Shown here piece by piece: positions 9,505-19,244 of a stretch of DNA of 64,000 nt. A program made the position numbers and the translations under genes. Under the pieces are notes generated by a model. That model was given only the letters and a program-made list of their open reading frames with translations, searched no databases and was not told where the DNA came from. This stretch comes from Chitinophagales bacterium (GTDB lineage Bacteria; Bacteroidota; Bacteroidia; Chitinophagales; UBA2359): contig JAWKLZ010000003.1 in NCBI GenBank assembly GCA_041392475.1, positions 765,501 through 829,500 on the forward strand, read 5' to 3'. Positions within the stretch are counted from its first letter, which is position 1. Every line of letters starts with the position of its first letter.

Positions 9505-10014
9505 GATAAAAATAATTAAAAGATTAAAAAATGTGCCATTCACCAGTTTTTGAATAAGGCTTGGTATTTGGCAGGTTAAAAATAAATAGAATGGAATTCC
9601 CATCCTCTTATTTTTCAATAGACGATTTGAGTACATCGGTTTGAAGGTTTTTTCATTTTTTTTAAAAAAAATGAAAAAACCTAAGGCAAACTAAAATATT
9701 AAATTAGGCATTTCTAAAATCTAATTCACTCGCTTATAGAGTATTGTTTGAATCCCGATTAAAATACGGGACAAGTGTTGCAGTTGAATTTTTAATTTAC
9801 CTAAAATGGTTTATCTTTTCATTGAAGATAATTGGACTTTGTTTTTTTATCAGGAAGTGTTTTTTAGACCTGAAGCAAGAAAACAGAAATTTTCAAAATT
9901 TTTGTTTTCTACTATATCATTCAAAGCCTTTGGATAAACAAACGACAAAACAATCCAAATCTGTTTGTTATTTTTGCCCACTTCAATATCCATCAATAAA
10001 AACACAAATCCAAC
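9505..10014. other. 510-bp intergenic region between divergent genes
   Basis: It holds a perfect 38-nt palindrome at 9645-9682 and a TAnnTTTG-type -7 box (TATTTTTG, 9969-9976) placed to serve the subtilase at 10015, with no good -33 element at the right distance. AT-rich; no credible gene was seen in the rest. Confidence 0.6.
9645..9682. repeat. Perfect 38-nt palindrome without loop
   Basis: The left arm AGGTTTTTTCATTTTTTTT (9645-9663) is followed directly by its exact reverse complement (9664-9682). It lies between the divergent DUF1566 and subtilase genes. It could be a cruciform, a protein-binding site, or a terminator active on either strand. Confidence 0.85.
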
Positions 10015-12864
10015 ATGAACAAAAAATTCTACCCTTTTTTAGTAGCATTCATTTTCTTGAGTCTTGTATTCTATGGCTTTCAAAACCTTCAATTGTTGCC
10101 CGACTACAAGAAAAAACAAACTGAGAATCAGGCAGAAGTTATTGAAGGAGTGATTGTAGTCAAACTGCAAAAAAGTATTGCTGTAACCAACTATGAGACC
10201 CCAGAAACTTCTGATCCACAGTTCAATCAATTGCTCAAAAAACACCGAATTAGCAGCATAGAAGCCGTGTTTCCGAAAGTGGGGGAATCGGGTTTGGTGA
10301 ATGCGGAGGAAATGGCAAAATTGCATTTTTTGAAGTTTACGCATAGTGCAACACCTCAAAGCCTTGCCAAGGATTTTGCAGACCTTCGCACCGTTGCGTA
10401 TGCCGAACCAAAATACATGTCTTATTTGCAGGAAACGCCTGATGATCCTCAATACCTTTCGCAGAGCTATTTGAAGAATGCGCTCAAGGCAGAGGCTGCT
10501 TGGGACATTGCGAAAGCTGAAAATGGGGATGTGCGGATAGCGATTGTGGACAGTGGTACGGATTGGGAACATGAGGATTTGTTGGCCAATATATGGTCGA
10601 ATCCCAACGAAATTCCGAACAACCTGAAAGACGACGACAACAATGGCTATAGGGACGACATCAGAGGATGGAATTTTCAGAGCAACAACAACAATCCTAA
10701 GCCCGGAGGATCGAGTCACGGTACACACGTATCGGGCATTGCAGCAGCAGTGACCAACAATGGCATTGGTGTAGCAAGCATCAGTTGGAATCCCCAATTG
10801 ATTGGTGTGAATGTGTCGACTCCCGGTTCAAGTTCGGGAATTTCCTTTGGTTATGAGGGCATTGGCTATGCTACTATAGTAAAAGCAGATGTCATCAATT
10901 GCAGTTGGGGGCGAAGTGGTGCGCCTTCTTTGTTTGAAGAAGAAGTGGTTGACTTTGCAGCTGCCAACAATTCTTTGGTGGTTGCCGCATCGGGAAATGG
11001 AGGGTCAGACAATGTGGGTGATTCCAACGATGAAACGCCTTTTTATCCATGTAATTATACCAATGCACTTTCGGTAGGCGCAACTCAGGATGCTTCTGAC
11101 AACATTGCAGGTTACTCCAATTATGGTTTGTCTGTCAATGTGTTTGCCCCCGGTTCTAGCATTTTAAGTACCTATCCAGACAATACTTATGGATTCAATA
11201 CAGGTACTTCGATGGCTTCTCCTGTGGTAGCAGGTTTGGCGGCTTTGGTGAAAGCAGCGCATCCCGATTGGACGGCACAACAAGTAGGCGAGCAGATTCG
11301 GGTGACGTGCGACCCTATTGAAGGAGCGAATTCATCGAATTTGGCGGGTTTGCTCGGCAATGGACGGGTGAATGCAGAGAGGGCTGTTTCGGAAGAATCG
11401 CCAGCCATTCGCTTGCATAGTTACTTTGTTTTGGATAGTGGTGGTGATGGTGAAATGGATGCGGGTGAGTCTATTACTTTGTTTTTGACCTTTGTGAACC
11501 GCTTGGCTCCGACCAACAGTGTGGCGGTTTTTTTGAGTACTGATGATACCAATATCAACTTTATCAACCATGCAGATGCGATTCCAATCATCGAAACCAA
11601 TCAGTTGATTTCGACTTCATTTACTTTCAACATTGCAGCGAATGCGCCTCGTGGACAGGAGGTTTTGTTCAAAATAGACTTGACCAATGGCGTTTATGTG
11701 GACTACGATTTGCTGAAACTGACCATTTCTCCTCCAAAGTTTATCGCACACGATACAGGCCCATTGCGTATGTCGGTGAGCAATCAAGGCAACTTGGGTT
11801 TTGCAGGTTTTTCGGGGCAGGCTCCTGGAGATGGCTTTTCTTGGAACAACCAAAACTTGTTGTTTGAAGGTGGTTTGGTGATGGCAACGAGTGCCAACCA
11901 AATTTCGGATTGTATCAGAGGTTTGACCAATACGCCCAATAAAGAATTCAAGGCATTGGATGGTAATGTATTGAGATTGATTAGTCCCGGCGAAAATTAC
12001 CTTCAAGAGAGTTCGATTGTGATTGTGGATTCTTTGGCGAGCAATCCTATTGGCGTGTCTATTTTACAAGAAAGTTTTGCAGACACGATTTCGAGCAGAC
12101 AGAACTATGTGATTTTGAAATACACAATGAAAAACGAAACGCCTGATACGATTGACAATCTTCATCTTGCACTGTTTTTTGATTGGGACATCGGCACAGA
12201 CTTCAATGACTTTGGACGCTTGGATGAAGACCGACGCTTAGGCTATGCTTACAATACGGTGGGCGGAAAAACATATATTGGGGCAACAAAAATGCTATCT
12301 TCGGAGGTTGGTTATTCCTACCGTACGCTCAACAATCCGACGGAACTCTACAACAATTTTACCGACTCCGAAAAATGGCAGTTTATGACAGAAGGGATTC
12401 AGACACAGGATATTGATGCCACAGATATTTCGACATACAGTTCGGCAGGGCCTTTCAAGATTGCGCCCAATGAAACGGCAGAGGTGGGTTTTGCTTTGAT
12501 TGGCGCACATGGTTTTGAAGAATTGGCAGCAGCAGCAGATACGGCGCAGTATGTTTGGGAACATGCTGGGGTGATTTCTGCTATTGAAGAAATTCCTGTT
12601 GCTACGCTTGATGCTTTGCAGTTGTTTCCCAATCCTTTCCACGATTATTTGCAGCTTAGTTACGAATTGAAGCAAACAAAACAAGTGCGTATCAGCCTTT
12701 TTACCATTGAAGGTCAGCGCATTGAAGTATTGAAAAATGAGATTCAAAAAGCGGGTTCGCATCAATTGGATTGGAGCTTGTCAAATGAACTTCCTGCGGG
12801 TACGTATTTGCTGCAATTGCAGATAGGTGAACAGGTGGTGACGAAGAAGGTGTTGAAGATGTAG
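10015..12864 (+). CDS. Secreted subtilisin-family (S8) serine protease with T9SS sorting domain
   Basis: 949 aa. A hydrophobic N-terminus (residues 6-22) serves as signal or anchor, followed by an inhibitor-like propeptide region (about 40-140). The S8 domain has Asp179 (IAIVDSGTDWEHEDL), His235 (SSHGTHVSG) and Ser near 399 (GTSMASP). A calcium-type loop, KDDDNNGY, follows the Asp motif. Residues about 465-860 are beta-rich accessory sequence without a family I can name, including phrases such as LFFDWDIGTDFND. The last 80 residues are a T9SS type A tail (LQLFPNPFHD ... GTYLLQLQIG ... KKVLKM). An exported protease, it ends at a strong terminator. Confidence 0.92.
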   Translation: MNKKFYPFLVAFIFLSLVFYGFQNLQLLPDYKKKQTENQAEVIEGVIVVKLQKSIAVTNYETPETSDPQFNQLLKKHRISSIEAVFPKVGESGLVNAEEMAKLHFLKFTHSATPQSLAKDFADLRTVAYAEPKYMSYLQETPDDPQYLSQSYLKNALKAEAAWDIAKAENGDVRIAIVDSGTDWEHEDLLANIWSNPNEIPNNLKDDDNNGYRDDIRGWNFQSNNNNPKPGGSSHGTHVSGIAAAVTNNGIGVASISWNPQLIGVNVSTPGSSSGISFGYEGIGYATIVKADVINCSWGRSGAPSLFEEEVVDFAAANNSLVVAASGNGGSDNVGDSNDETPFYPCNYTNALSVGATQDASDNIAGYSNYGLSVNVFAPGSSILSTYPDNTYGFNTGTSMASPVVAGLAALVKAAHPDWTAQQVGEQIRVTCDPIEGANSSNLAGLLGNGRVNAERAVSEESPAIRLHSYFVLDSGGDGEMDAGESITLFLTFVNRLAPTNSVAVFLSTDDTNINFINHADAIPIIETNQLISTSFTFNIAANAPRGQEVLFKIDLTNGVYVDYDLLKLTISPPKFIAHDTGPLRMSVSNQGNLGFAGFSGQAPGDGFSWNNQNLLFEGGLVMATSANQISDCIRGLTNTPNKEFKALDGNVLRLISPGENYLQESSIVIVDSLASNPIGVSILQESFADTISSRQNYVILKYTMKNETPDTIDNLHLALFFDWDIGTDFNDFGRLDEDRRLGYAYNTVGGKTYIGATKMLSSEVGYSYRTLNNPTELYNNFTDSEKWQFMTEGIQTQDIDATDISTYSSAGPFKIAPNETAEVGFALIGAHGFEELAAAADTAQYVWEHAGVISAIEEIPVATLDALQLFPNPFHDYLQLSYELKQTKQVRISLFTIEGQRIEVLKNEIQKAGSHQLDWSLSNELPAGTYLLQLQIGEQVVTKKVLKM

Positions 12865-12940
12865 AACTTACACTTCAATACTCTCTATAGAAAATTCAAA
12901 GCCTGTTTCATAATTGTGTTGGAATGGATTTTCTACTTCA

Positions 12941-12982
12941 AAAGCGAAGTTGATTTCTGGGTAAATCAACTTCGCTTTTTTT
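12941..12982 (+). terminator. Strong rho-independent terminator
   Basis: AAAGCGAAGTTGATTT (12941-12956), loop CTGGGT, and AAATCAACTTCGCTTT form a 16-bp perfect stem running into a T tract. It terminates the subtilase gene that ends at 12864. Confidence 0.9.
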
Positions 12983-13093
12983 ATTTTGGAAAAAAATATT
13001 TTTATATTCTACTCTATTTTTCCAAACTTTCTATCCTAGTTCATCAAAAGAAATTGCAATCAATTCATTGTTTCACTTAAAAAATCTCAAAAC

Positions 13094-13822
13094 ATGAAAC
13101 GCATTTTCTTTTTTTTGTACGGTGTTCTTTCTTATTTATTTTTCTTTGGTACATTTTTATATCTCATCTGCTTTATGGGAAATTTCATTGTTCCTTCTAC
13201 GATTGACGGAACACCCGAGTTGCCCTTTTTTCAAGCACTTTGTATCAATGTTATTTTGGTTTTGTTATTTGGCATTCAGCACAGTGGCATGGCACGCCAA
13301 AGCTTTAAAAACTGGCTTACTCGCTATATTCCACAATTCATTGAGCGTAGTACCTTTGTGTTGATCTCTACTATTATGCTTGCTGTGGTGATGTGGTTTT
13401 GGCAACCAATGGGGGGTACTATCTGGGAAGTTGAAGCAGATTCTACTCTCTACTATGTTTTGCATGGAGTTTCGTTTTTAGGATGGGGGATTTTGTTGCT
13501 CAGTACGTTTTTAATCAATCATTTTGAACTATTTGGACTTCAACAAGTTCTTGAGCAATTGATAGGCAAAAAATACACTGCGTCTACCTTCAAAACCCCT
13601 TTATTCTACAAGGTGGTTCGACATCCTTTGTATCTTGGATTTCTTATTGCATTTTGGGCTACTCCTTCCATGACACTTACCCATTTGGCAATGGCATTAG
13701 GTATGACCTTTTATATTTTTACAGGAATCAAATTTGAAGAAAAAGATTTAAAACAATATTTTGGAGAGACTTATCATAAGTATGCTCAAAAGGTGCCAAT
13801 GATTATTCCCTTTATTAAATAA
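13094..13822 (+). CDS. MddA-like membrane methyltransferase (NnrU / isoprenylcysteine methyltransferase superfamily)
   Basis: 242 aa, five or six membrane segments, no cleavable signal. The N-terminal half has the methanethiol S-methyltransferase (MddA) pattern (FLYGVLSYLFFF, VPSTIDG, FGIQHSGMA). The C-terminal half has the superfamily's SAM-binding signature around VVRHPLYLGFL with a late acidic stretch, KFEEKDL. Known MddA enzymes convert methanethiol to dimethyl sulfide using SAM. Substrate here is inferred from the family resemblance only. It is a single-gene unit between two terminators. Confidence 0.78.
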   Translation: MKRIFFFLYGVLSYLFFFGTFLYLICFMGNFIVPSTIDGTPELPFFQALCINVILVLLFGIQHSGMARQSFKNWLTRYIPQFIERSTFVLISTIMLAVVMWFWQPMGGTIWEVEADSTLYYVLHGVSFLGWGILLLSTFLINHFELFGLQQVLEQLIGKKYTASTFKTPLFYKVVRHPLYLGFLIAFWATPSMTLTHLAMALGMTFYIFTGIKFEEKDLKQYFGETYHKYAQKVPMIIPFIK

Positions 13823-13850
13823 ATGACATTAGTTATTTTATATATTGAGC

Positions 13851-13889
13851 AGTCCGACATTTCGAATTGAAGTGTCGGATTACTTTTTT
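13851..13889 (+). terminator. Rho-independent terminator of the MddA-like gene
   Basis: TCCGACA (13853-13859) pairs with TGTCGGA (13873-13879), followed by TTACTTTTTT. It lies 30 bp after the stop. Confidence 0.7.
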
Positions 13890-13952
13890 GTAGCAGTTAA
13901 GGAGTACATGAACACATTATATTTTGTACGCCAATTTTCATAAATGAGAAAA

Positions 13953-13977
13953 GCCCGTATACAAAGTGCATACGGGC
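13953..13977 (-). terminator. Terminator of the FAS1 lipoprotein gene
   Basis: GCCCGTAT and ATACGGGC are inverted with a 9-nt spacer. Read on the minus strand the stem is followed by TTTTCTC. It faces the MddA-like terminator. Confidence 0.65.
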
Positions 13978-14035
13978 CGTAAAAAAAAAATCAATTCTTA
14001 AAATGAAATATTAACTGTACTAATAATTGCTCTTT

Positions 14036-14965
14036 TTATTTAGCAGGGACCAATACTTTGTCAATCGCATGAACGACACCATTGGTGGACTGAACATCTG
14101 GAATGATTACTTTTGTATCGCCATTGATTGCCACACCATTGCTTACATCAATACTCAAAGAAGCGTTGGTATTCAAAGTAGGGACTGTGCCTGAACTCAA
14201 GCCCGTAGAAACATTGTTGCCACTGACAACGTGGTACAACAAAATGGGAGTCAATTGTTCGGCTGTCAAATCATCCAAACTCGATACGCCCAAATCGCTC
14301 AACAAAGCTGCAAAAGCATCATTGGTCGGTGCAAAGACGGTGAAAGGACCTGTTGCACTCAAAGCATCAACGAGGTCTGCTTTTACTACTGCTGCTACCA
14401 AAGTGCTGAATGCTGGGTTGTTGATGGCAGTGCTGACCACACTTGGAGGCAACAATACTTTGTCAATAATGTGAATCACACCATTTGAGGCTGCTACATC
14501 TGCTGTGGTCACATTGGTAGTAGTGTTCAAACTAACGCCTCCATTGGTATCTACCAATAGACTTACTTTTGTGCCGTTAGGCCCATCACTCAGAGTGGGG
14601 ACATAGCCATCCATCAAGCTACTCGAACGCACATCGCCGCTCACTACGTGGTACAACAAAATTGGAGTCAATTGTTCAGCAGTTAAATCATCCAAACTAT
14701 TGACACCCAAGTCACTCAATAAGGCTGCAAAAGCATCATTGGTCGGTGCGAAAACAGTGAAGGGGCCATTGCCTGCCAATGTTCCTGCAAGGTTGGCTTT
14801 GGTCAATGCCGCTACTAAGGTACTAAACTGTGCATCTCCAGATGCAATATCAACAATGGTTTCTTGCGCTTCAGGCATATCATCGTCGTCATCACAAGAT
14901 ACTGCCATGAAAGATAAGGTAAATAGAACTAATAGCATTTTTATGCTCGGAAATAATCTAAACAT
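14036..14965 (-). CDS. Lipoprotein with two fasciclin (FAS1) domains, probably surface exposed
   Basis: 309 aa. A type II signal peptide ends in lipobox MAVSC, with the lipidated Cys at 24, followed directly by five Asp. In Bacteroidota an acidic run just after the Cys acts as a surface-export signal (known for other genera), so exposure is inferred. Two FAS1 domains follow (about 36-172 and 173-309). Each has the H1 phrase TVFAPTNDAFAALL and a late VIHIIDKVLLP or VVHAIDKVLVP segment. The two copies are so similar in DNA (about 14230-14350 and 14640-14770) that a recent internal duplication is likely. The role is adhesion or matrix, inferred from the family. The gene ends at a terminator. Confidence 0.9.
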   Translation of the reverse strand: MFRLFPSIKMLLVLFTLSFMAVSCDDDDDMPEAQETIVDIASGDAQFSTLVAALTKANLAGTLAGNGPFTVFAPTNDAFAALLSDLGVNSLDDLTAEQLTPILLYHVVSGDVRSSSLMDGYVPTLSDGPNGTKVSLLVDTNGGVSLNTTTNVTTADVAASNGVIHIIDKVLLPPSVVSTAINNPAFSTLVAAVVKADLVDALSATGPFTVFAPTNDAFAALLSDLGVSSLDDLTAEQLTPILLYHVVSGNNVSTGLSSGTVPTLNTNASLSIDVSNGVAINGDTKVIIPDVQSTNGVVHAIDKVLVPAK

Positions 14966-15519
14966 TGTTTGTGGTTTTGATTGTGTTAAAATAATGATAG
15001 TACAACCGAAACCTTTAAAATTAGTTCATGTGCAATAAGTAGATTGTCATGGGAATAGAGATATGAAGATTATTGCACCTTGTTTTTTGATAAACGAATG
15101 TGGTGAAACATCATTCGTTTGTATTTTTTATTCAAATATTAATGAATGTTTATTTTGCTCATTTGTTTGATTCATAAATGGCAAACCAGTTACCAACAGA
15201 TGAATCAAAACATTGTTCTTCAAAAACCGAAAAAATTCTGGTGTTCAAGTCAAGTGGATGGCAATTTCGGATTAAATGAAAAAAAGTGAAAAAATAAATC
15301 TGCTTTATGGCTTAATGATTTGAAAATGAGATTTTTAGGAAAAATTCATTTTTTCAAAAAAAAGACACTTTGAAAAACTATGACTCATGGATATTTTTAG
15401 TGGAGGAGTTAAAGACTTTTGTAGTTTATTCTTAAAGATATGGAATGTTTGAAAATCAGTACGCTCTCAAAAGGAAACTACAAAAGTCTCATTCCACTAA
15501 AATCTTCGATGAACCAAAA
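14966..15519. other. 554-bp AT-rich intergenic region
   Basis: No credible gene. It contains a nested inverted repeat near its right end (15395-15502). The rest is A/T-rich with poly-A stretches. Confidence 0.6.
15395..15502. repeat. Nested inverted repeat, copy 1 of a 15-nt-arm family
   Basis: Inner arms AGACTTTTGTAGTTT (15413-15427) and its exact complement (15475-15489) enclose a 47-nt spacer. Outer arms TTTTAGTGGA (15395-15404) and TCCACTAAAA (15493-15502) extend the structure. The arm resembles those at 41311 and 54342, which have nearly the same spacer length. The inner arm also occurs singly at 8927-8940. Confidence 0.7.
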
Positions 15520-16197
15520 CTATTCAATCGGCACCCCATTCTCATCTGTTGTCAAGACCTCACTCATGTAGTCAAAAAACGGTCGCATGGCTTTGAAACC
15601 ATCTGACAATTTCTCTACAAAATCGGAAGAAAGTAATTCCTTGTCTGTGAAAGCTTGGGAGACTAAAAACTGTTTGTAGCGCAAAAGATCCACCGAAGGA
15701 TGGTCTATGTCGTAGCCTCTGGGCGCAGTCTTCAATTGTTCACCCTCCAAAGTGCCAAATGCTTTTTTGAAGTCTTTGGATTGAATAATTGCTCTAAGCG
15801 GTTCGGGATCGGCTGCAAATTCTTGTCGGAGTCGCTTTAAGTCTTTTGTATTGGGATTCCAAAAACCTCCACCAATGAAAGGGTTGTTGGGTTCGATGTG
15901 GAAGTAATAACCTCCTCTTAGCCATTTTGTTGCACGGGTGAAATTACCGCTTAGGGAGTTTTTGTAGGGTGTTTTGTCTTGGGAGAATCGCACGTCACGG
16001 TAAATGCGGTAGAGCTTCATGTTTTCGATTTTATCGTGTTGCTGCATTTTGTTTAGTAGGGTTTCTCCAAAGGCTTTCATGTTGTCTTTTGCAGCTTCAA
16101 AGCGTTTTTTGTTTTCAGCGAACCACTCTCGATTGTTGTGTTCGGAGAGGTCAGAGAGGAATTGAAGTGTAGAAGGGGAAATATGAGTTGTTTGCAT
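15520..16197 (-). CDS. DUF2461 family protein (TIGR02453)
   Basis: 225 aa from the ATG at 16197. An in-frame start further upstream (16296) adds a non-conserved hydrophobic leader. The protein shows the family pattern: FLSDLSEHNNREWFAENKKR near the N-terminus, the central KLYRIYRDVRFSQDKTPYK followed by GGYYFHIEP, and GGGFWNP. It is a widespread cytosolic family of unknown activity. It lies 167 bp downstream of moaA on the same strand, with no evidence of a functional link. Confidence 0.87.
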   Translation of the reverse strand: MQTTHISPSTLQFLSDLSEHNNREWFAENKKRFEAAKDNMKAFGETLLNKMQQHDKIENMKLYRIYRDVRFSQDKTPYKNSLSGNFTRATKWLRGGYYFHIEPNNPFIGGGFWNPNTKDLKRLRQEFAADPEPLRAIIQSKDFKKAFGTLEGEQLKTAPRGYDIDHPSVDLLRYKQFLVSQAFTDKELLSSDFVEKLSDGFKAMRPFFDYMSEVLTTDENGVPIE

Positions 16198-16364
16198 GGA
16201 GATTATAATATTTTTAGATTTTGGACGAAAGAAGTAGGAAGTATGATTTGATATATAAGAAATTGATGTGAATAATTTTAAATAATTGGTTATCAATAAA
16301 TTAAATTCTCACCTCATGCATTTTTGCTCCTTCATCCAAAGGAGCATCAATAAGAAAAATTTTA

Positions 16365-17375
16365 CTATCCTCCAATCGTTGCCATGCTTTCCTGCACAGG
16401 CGCACCTGCAAAACGCCTCTGTTCGGCTTCAAAACCGTTCTTGGCTCGATTACCCAATGCTTCAAGGAGTGCTGTCTGAATTTGTAAATCGGTTGCTCCG
16501 CTTCGCATCAAATTTTTGAGGTTAAATATACCGTTGTCATACAGGCATGTACGCAGTAGTCCTTGTGGTGTGACCCGAATCCGATTGCAGGTACCACAAA
16601 AAGTACGGCTATAAGCGGCAATGATTCCAACTGTGCCTTTGTAGCCGGGAATCTGATAGTTGGCAGCCGTTGATGAAGGCGGATCGGGTAGTTTTTGCAG
16701 GGTAGGGTAATGGTCTTGAAGGTGTTGCAAAATTTTGATATGATTCCATTGAAGCGTTTGGTAGTGTGCGCCTGTGCCATTGAAGGGCATTTCTTCGATA
16801 AAACGAACGCCAACAGGATGATTTTTGGTGAGTTCTACCATGTCAATCAAATCATCTGTATTTTTTCCTTCCATCACCACTGCATTGATTTTGGTGGTAA
16901 TTTCATGTTGTAAGAGTGCTTCAAAGGTTTCCATCACTTGCGGCAGTGCATCTCGTCGGGTGATTTCGAAGAAACGCTCCCGATTCAAGGTATCTAAGCT
17001 TAAATTGATGGAATGAATACCCATTTTCTTCAATTCTGGAATCAATGGGGCAGTGAGTGTACCGTTAGTGGTAATGTTGATTTTCTTCAATCCCTGCAAT
17101 TGGCTAATGGAGTACAAGAAAGGCATCATATCTTTTCGGAGGAAAGGTTCTCCGCCTGTAATACGCACTTTATCAATACCCATTTGTGTCATCACACTTA
17201 CCAACCTTAGCATTTCTTCGTAGCTCATTAGTTCTTTTCGCTCCACATAATCAATACCTTCCTCGGGCATACAGTAGAAGCATCGCAAGTTGCATCGGTC
17301 TGTTACCGCCAATCGAAGATAATTGATTGGACGTTTGTGATTATCATAAATTGTCATATCCATATTTTTAGCCAA
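16365..17375 (-). CDS. moaA: GTP 3',8-cyclase MoaA (molybdenum cofactor biosynthesis)
   Basis: 336 aa, normal length. A radical-SAM cluster motif CNLRCFYC lies at residues 28-35, followed by the SAM-binding ITGGEPFLRKD. The second, C-terminal [4Fe-4S] cluster that binds GTP is present as FCGTCNRIR with a third Cys in LLRTCLYD (about 258-275). The chain ends in the Gly-Gly tail that MoaA needs for catalysis (ATIGG). The enzyme converts GTP to 3',8-cyclo-GTP, the first step to molybdopterin. No other moa, moe or mob gene is in the window. Confidence 0.96.
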   Translation of the reverse strand: MAKNMDMTIYDNHKRPINYLRLAVTDRCNLRCFYCMPEEGIDYVERKELMSYEEMLRLVSVMTQMGIDKVRITGGEPFLRKDMMPFLYSISQLQGLKKINITTNGTLTAPLIPELKKMGIHSINLSLDTLNRERFFEITRRDALPQVMETFEALLQHEITTKINAVVMEGKNTDDLIDMVELTKNHPVGVRFIEEMPFNGTGAHYQTLQWNHIKILQHLQDHYPTLQKLPDPPSSTAANYQIPGYKGTVGIIAAYSRTFCGTCNRIRVTPQGLLRTCLYDNGIFNLKNLMRSGATDLQIQTALLEALGNRAKNGFEAEQRRFAGAPVQESMATIGG

Positions 17376-17476
17376 GATAATACTATTTGTAAAGTCTTTG
17401 TCGAAATATTGTTTAAACTCAATAGCTTTTTCCTAACTTGCAGTTCTTTTGTCATTAACCGACTTATTTTTTTTAT

Positions 17477-18088
17477 ATGAATCAGATTCTGTTAATCATT
17501 GAAGCCCTCAAAAACATCAAAACAGTTGGCACAGTCACATTTAGTTCCAAAGCATTGGTGAAAAAGATGATCGCTCCTATAGATTTTACGACTGCTAAAT
17601 GTATTGTGGAGTTAGGCGCAGGGAATGCTTGCATCACAAAGGGCTTGCTCAATAATATGGGAAAAGATACCAAATTGCTTTCATTTGAAATCAATGACCG
17701 TTTTTACCAATTGATGAAAGAAATAGGTGATTCCAGACTTTATCCTATTCATGATTCGGCAGAGCATTTGGAGGCTTATTTGGATGAATATGGATTTGAA
17801 CAAGCTGATTATGTGATTTCTGCGCTTCCTTTGGTGTGGCTTAGTGATGAACTGAATGAAAAAATTCTTCGTGCCGTACAAAAACGTTTGAAGCCTGGAG
17901 GTATATTTGTTCAGTTGTCTTATAAACGAAATACTTACAAGAAGTTTGAAGAGTATTTTGGGAAAGTAGATACCCGTTTTTGTTTATGGAACCTTCCTCC
18001 TGGGTTTGTGTTTGCCTGTCCGCAACTTGCTACTAAACAGCTATCCATAAATGATTCGGTAGTGTCAGCAGAAAGTAAGATGATTTAA
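17477..18088 (+). CDS. SAM-dependent methyltransferase, phospholipid N-methyltransferase-like
   Basis: 203 aa, class I Rossmann methyltransferase. The opening KNIKTVGTVTFSSKALVKKM and motif I VELGAGNACITKGLL (about 46-60), then LSFEINDRF and ISALPLVWLSDE, resemble bacterial phosphatidylethanolamine N-methyltransferases, whose post-motif-IV phrase is S(G/A)LPL. The NPPY motif of nucleic-acid methylases is absent. The substrate is therefore probably a lipid, but this is inference. Confidence 0.75.
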   Translation: MNQILLIIEALKNIKTVGTVTFSSKALVKKMIAPIDFTTAKCIVELGAGNACITKGLLNNMGKDTKLLSFEINDRFYQLMKEIGDSRLYPIHDSAEHLEAYLDEYGFEQADYVISALPLVWLSDELNEKILRAVQKRLKPGGIFVQLSYKRNTYKKFEEYFGKVDTRFCLWNLPPGFVFACPQLATKQLSINDSVVSAESKMI

Positions 18089-18155
18089 TTTTTTGTATAA
18101 TATCTTGTATCTTTATTATTCAAGTAATAGATATAACTTAATATTTACAAATTAC

Positions 18156-19244
18156 ATGGGCAAAAAAGATTTTACCATACTGTATGTGGATGATGAGTAC
18201 CATAATCTTGTTTCCTTCAAAGCTGCTTTTCGGCGAGAATACAATGTATTAACAGCACAAAGTGGACAAGAAGGAATAGAGAAGATGCGTGACAATATGG
18301 TAAACTTGGTCATTAGCGACCAACGTATGCCTCAAATGACTGGGGTACAGTTTTTAGAACATATCCTACCCGAATATCCCGAAACTATTCGAATGGTTCT
18401 CACTGGATTTAGTGATGTTGAGGCGATTATTGATGCTATCAACAAAGGTCAGGTTTTTCGATATGTGACCAAGCCGTGGAATGAAACGGAGCTGCGAATG
18501 ACCATTGAAAATGCCAAGCAACTCTTTGAATTGCAGCAAAAAAACAAACAGTTGGTAAAAGCTTTGCGTCACAAAGTGGCAGAGCAGGAAAAGATACTTC
18601 GCTTGTTTATGAAGTATGTTCCAGAACCTGTTGTCCAAAAGGCCTTGTCTGAGTCGGAGGAAACCATGTTTGAAGGAGAACAGCGTCATATTGCCGTGCT
18701 GTTTTGTGATATTCGAGGTTTTACACCTCTAAGTGAAATAATACCACCTAAGGAAGTAGTGACATTGTTAAATATGTATTACAGTCTTATGACTGAATGT
18801 GTGAAAAAACACAGTGGTACAGTCAATCAATTTGTAGGAGATGAAGTATTTGCTACTTTTGGTGCGCCTATAGCCTATTCTGACAATGAAAAAAATGCAG
18901 TTTTTTGTGCTTTGGATATGATGCGCTGCCTCGAAAAACTCAACCATGATTTTGCTGGTAAATTTGATACGGAAATAAAAATCGGTATTGGGATTCATTC
19001 AGGAGAAGTCATTGCAGGAAATATGGGGTCGGAAGATAGAGTAGAATATTCGGTGACAGGAGATACCGTCAATACAGGTAAACGCATCGAATCTATAACC
19101 AGAGATTTTCCGAATTCCATACTCATCAGTCAAGTGGTATATGATGAGGTTTCACATTTGATAGAAACTGAAGCCTTTGAGCCGCTTTTTGTAAAAGGAA
19201 AAAAAGAACAAATATCGGTTTACAAAGTATTGGATACTAAATGA
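18156..19244 (+). CDS. Response regulator with class III adenylate/guanylate cyclase output domain
   Basis: 362 aa from the ATG at 18156. An upstream in-frame ATG (18093) adds an unconserved leader. A CheY-like receiver (about 1-125) has the acidic pocket VDDE, phospho-acceptor Asp in VISDQRMPQ, and the K of VTKPW. A helical linker follows (about 130-180), then a class III cyclase domain (about 190-360) with metal-binding Asp in FCDIRGFT and GDEVFATFG, and the catalytic Asn/Arg phrase GDTVNTGKRIE. It should make cAMP or cGMP when phosphorylated. The cognate kinase is not obvious; the propeller kinase at 22578 is a candidate only by proximity. Its stop overlaps the next start (ATGA). Confidence 0.92.
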   Translation: MGKKDFTILYVDDEYHNLVSFKAAFRREYNVLTAQSGQEGIEKMRDNMVNLVISDQRMPQMTGVQFLEHILPEYPETIRMVLTGFSDVEAIIDAINKGQVFRYVTKPWNETELRMTIENAKQLFELQQKNKQLVKALRHKVAEQEKILRLFMKYVPEPVVQKALSESEETMFEGEQRHIAVLFCDIRGFTPLSEIIPPKEVVTLLNMYYSLMTECVKKHSGTVNQFVGDEVFATFGAPIAYSDNEKNAVFCALDMMRCLEKLNHDFAGKFDTEIKIGIGIHSGEVIAGNMGSEDRVEYSVTGDTVNTGKRIESITRDFPNSILISQVVYDEVSHLIETEAFEPLFVKGKKEQISVYKVLDTK

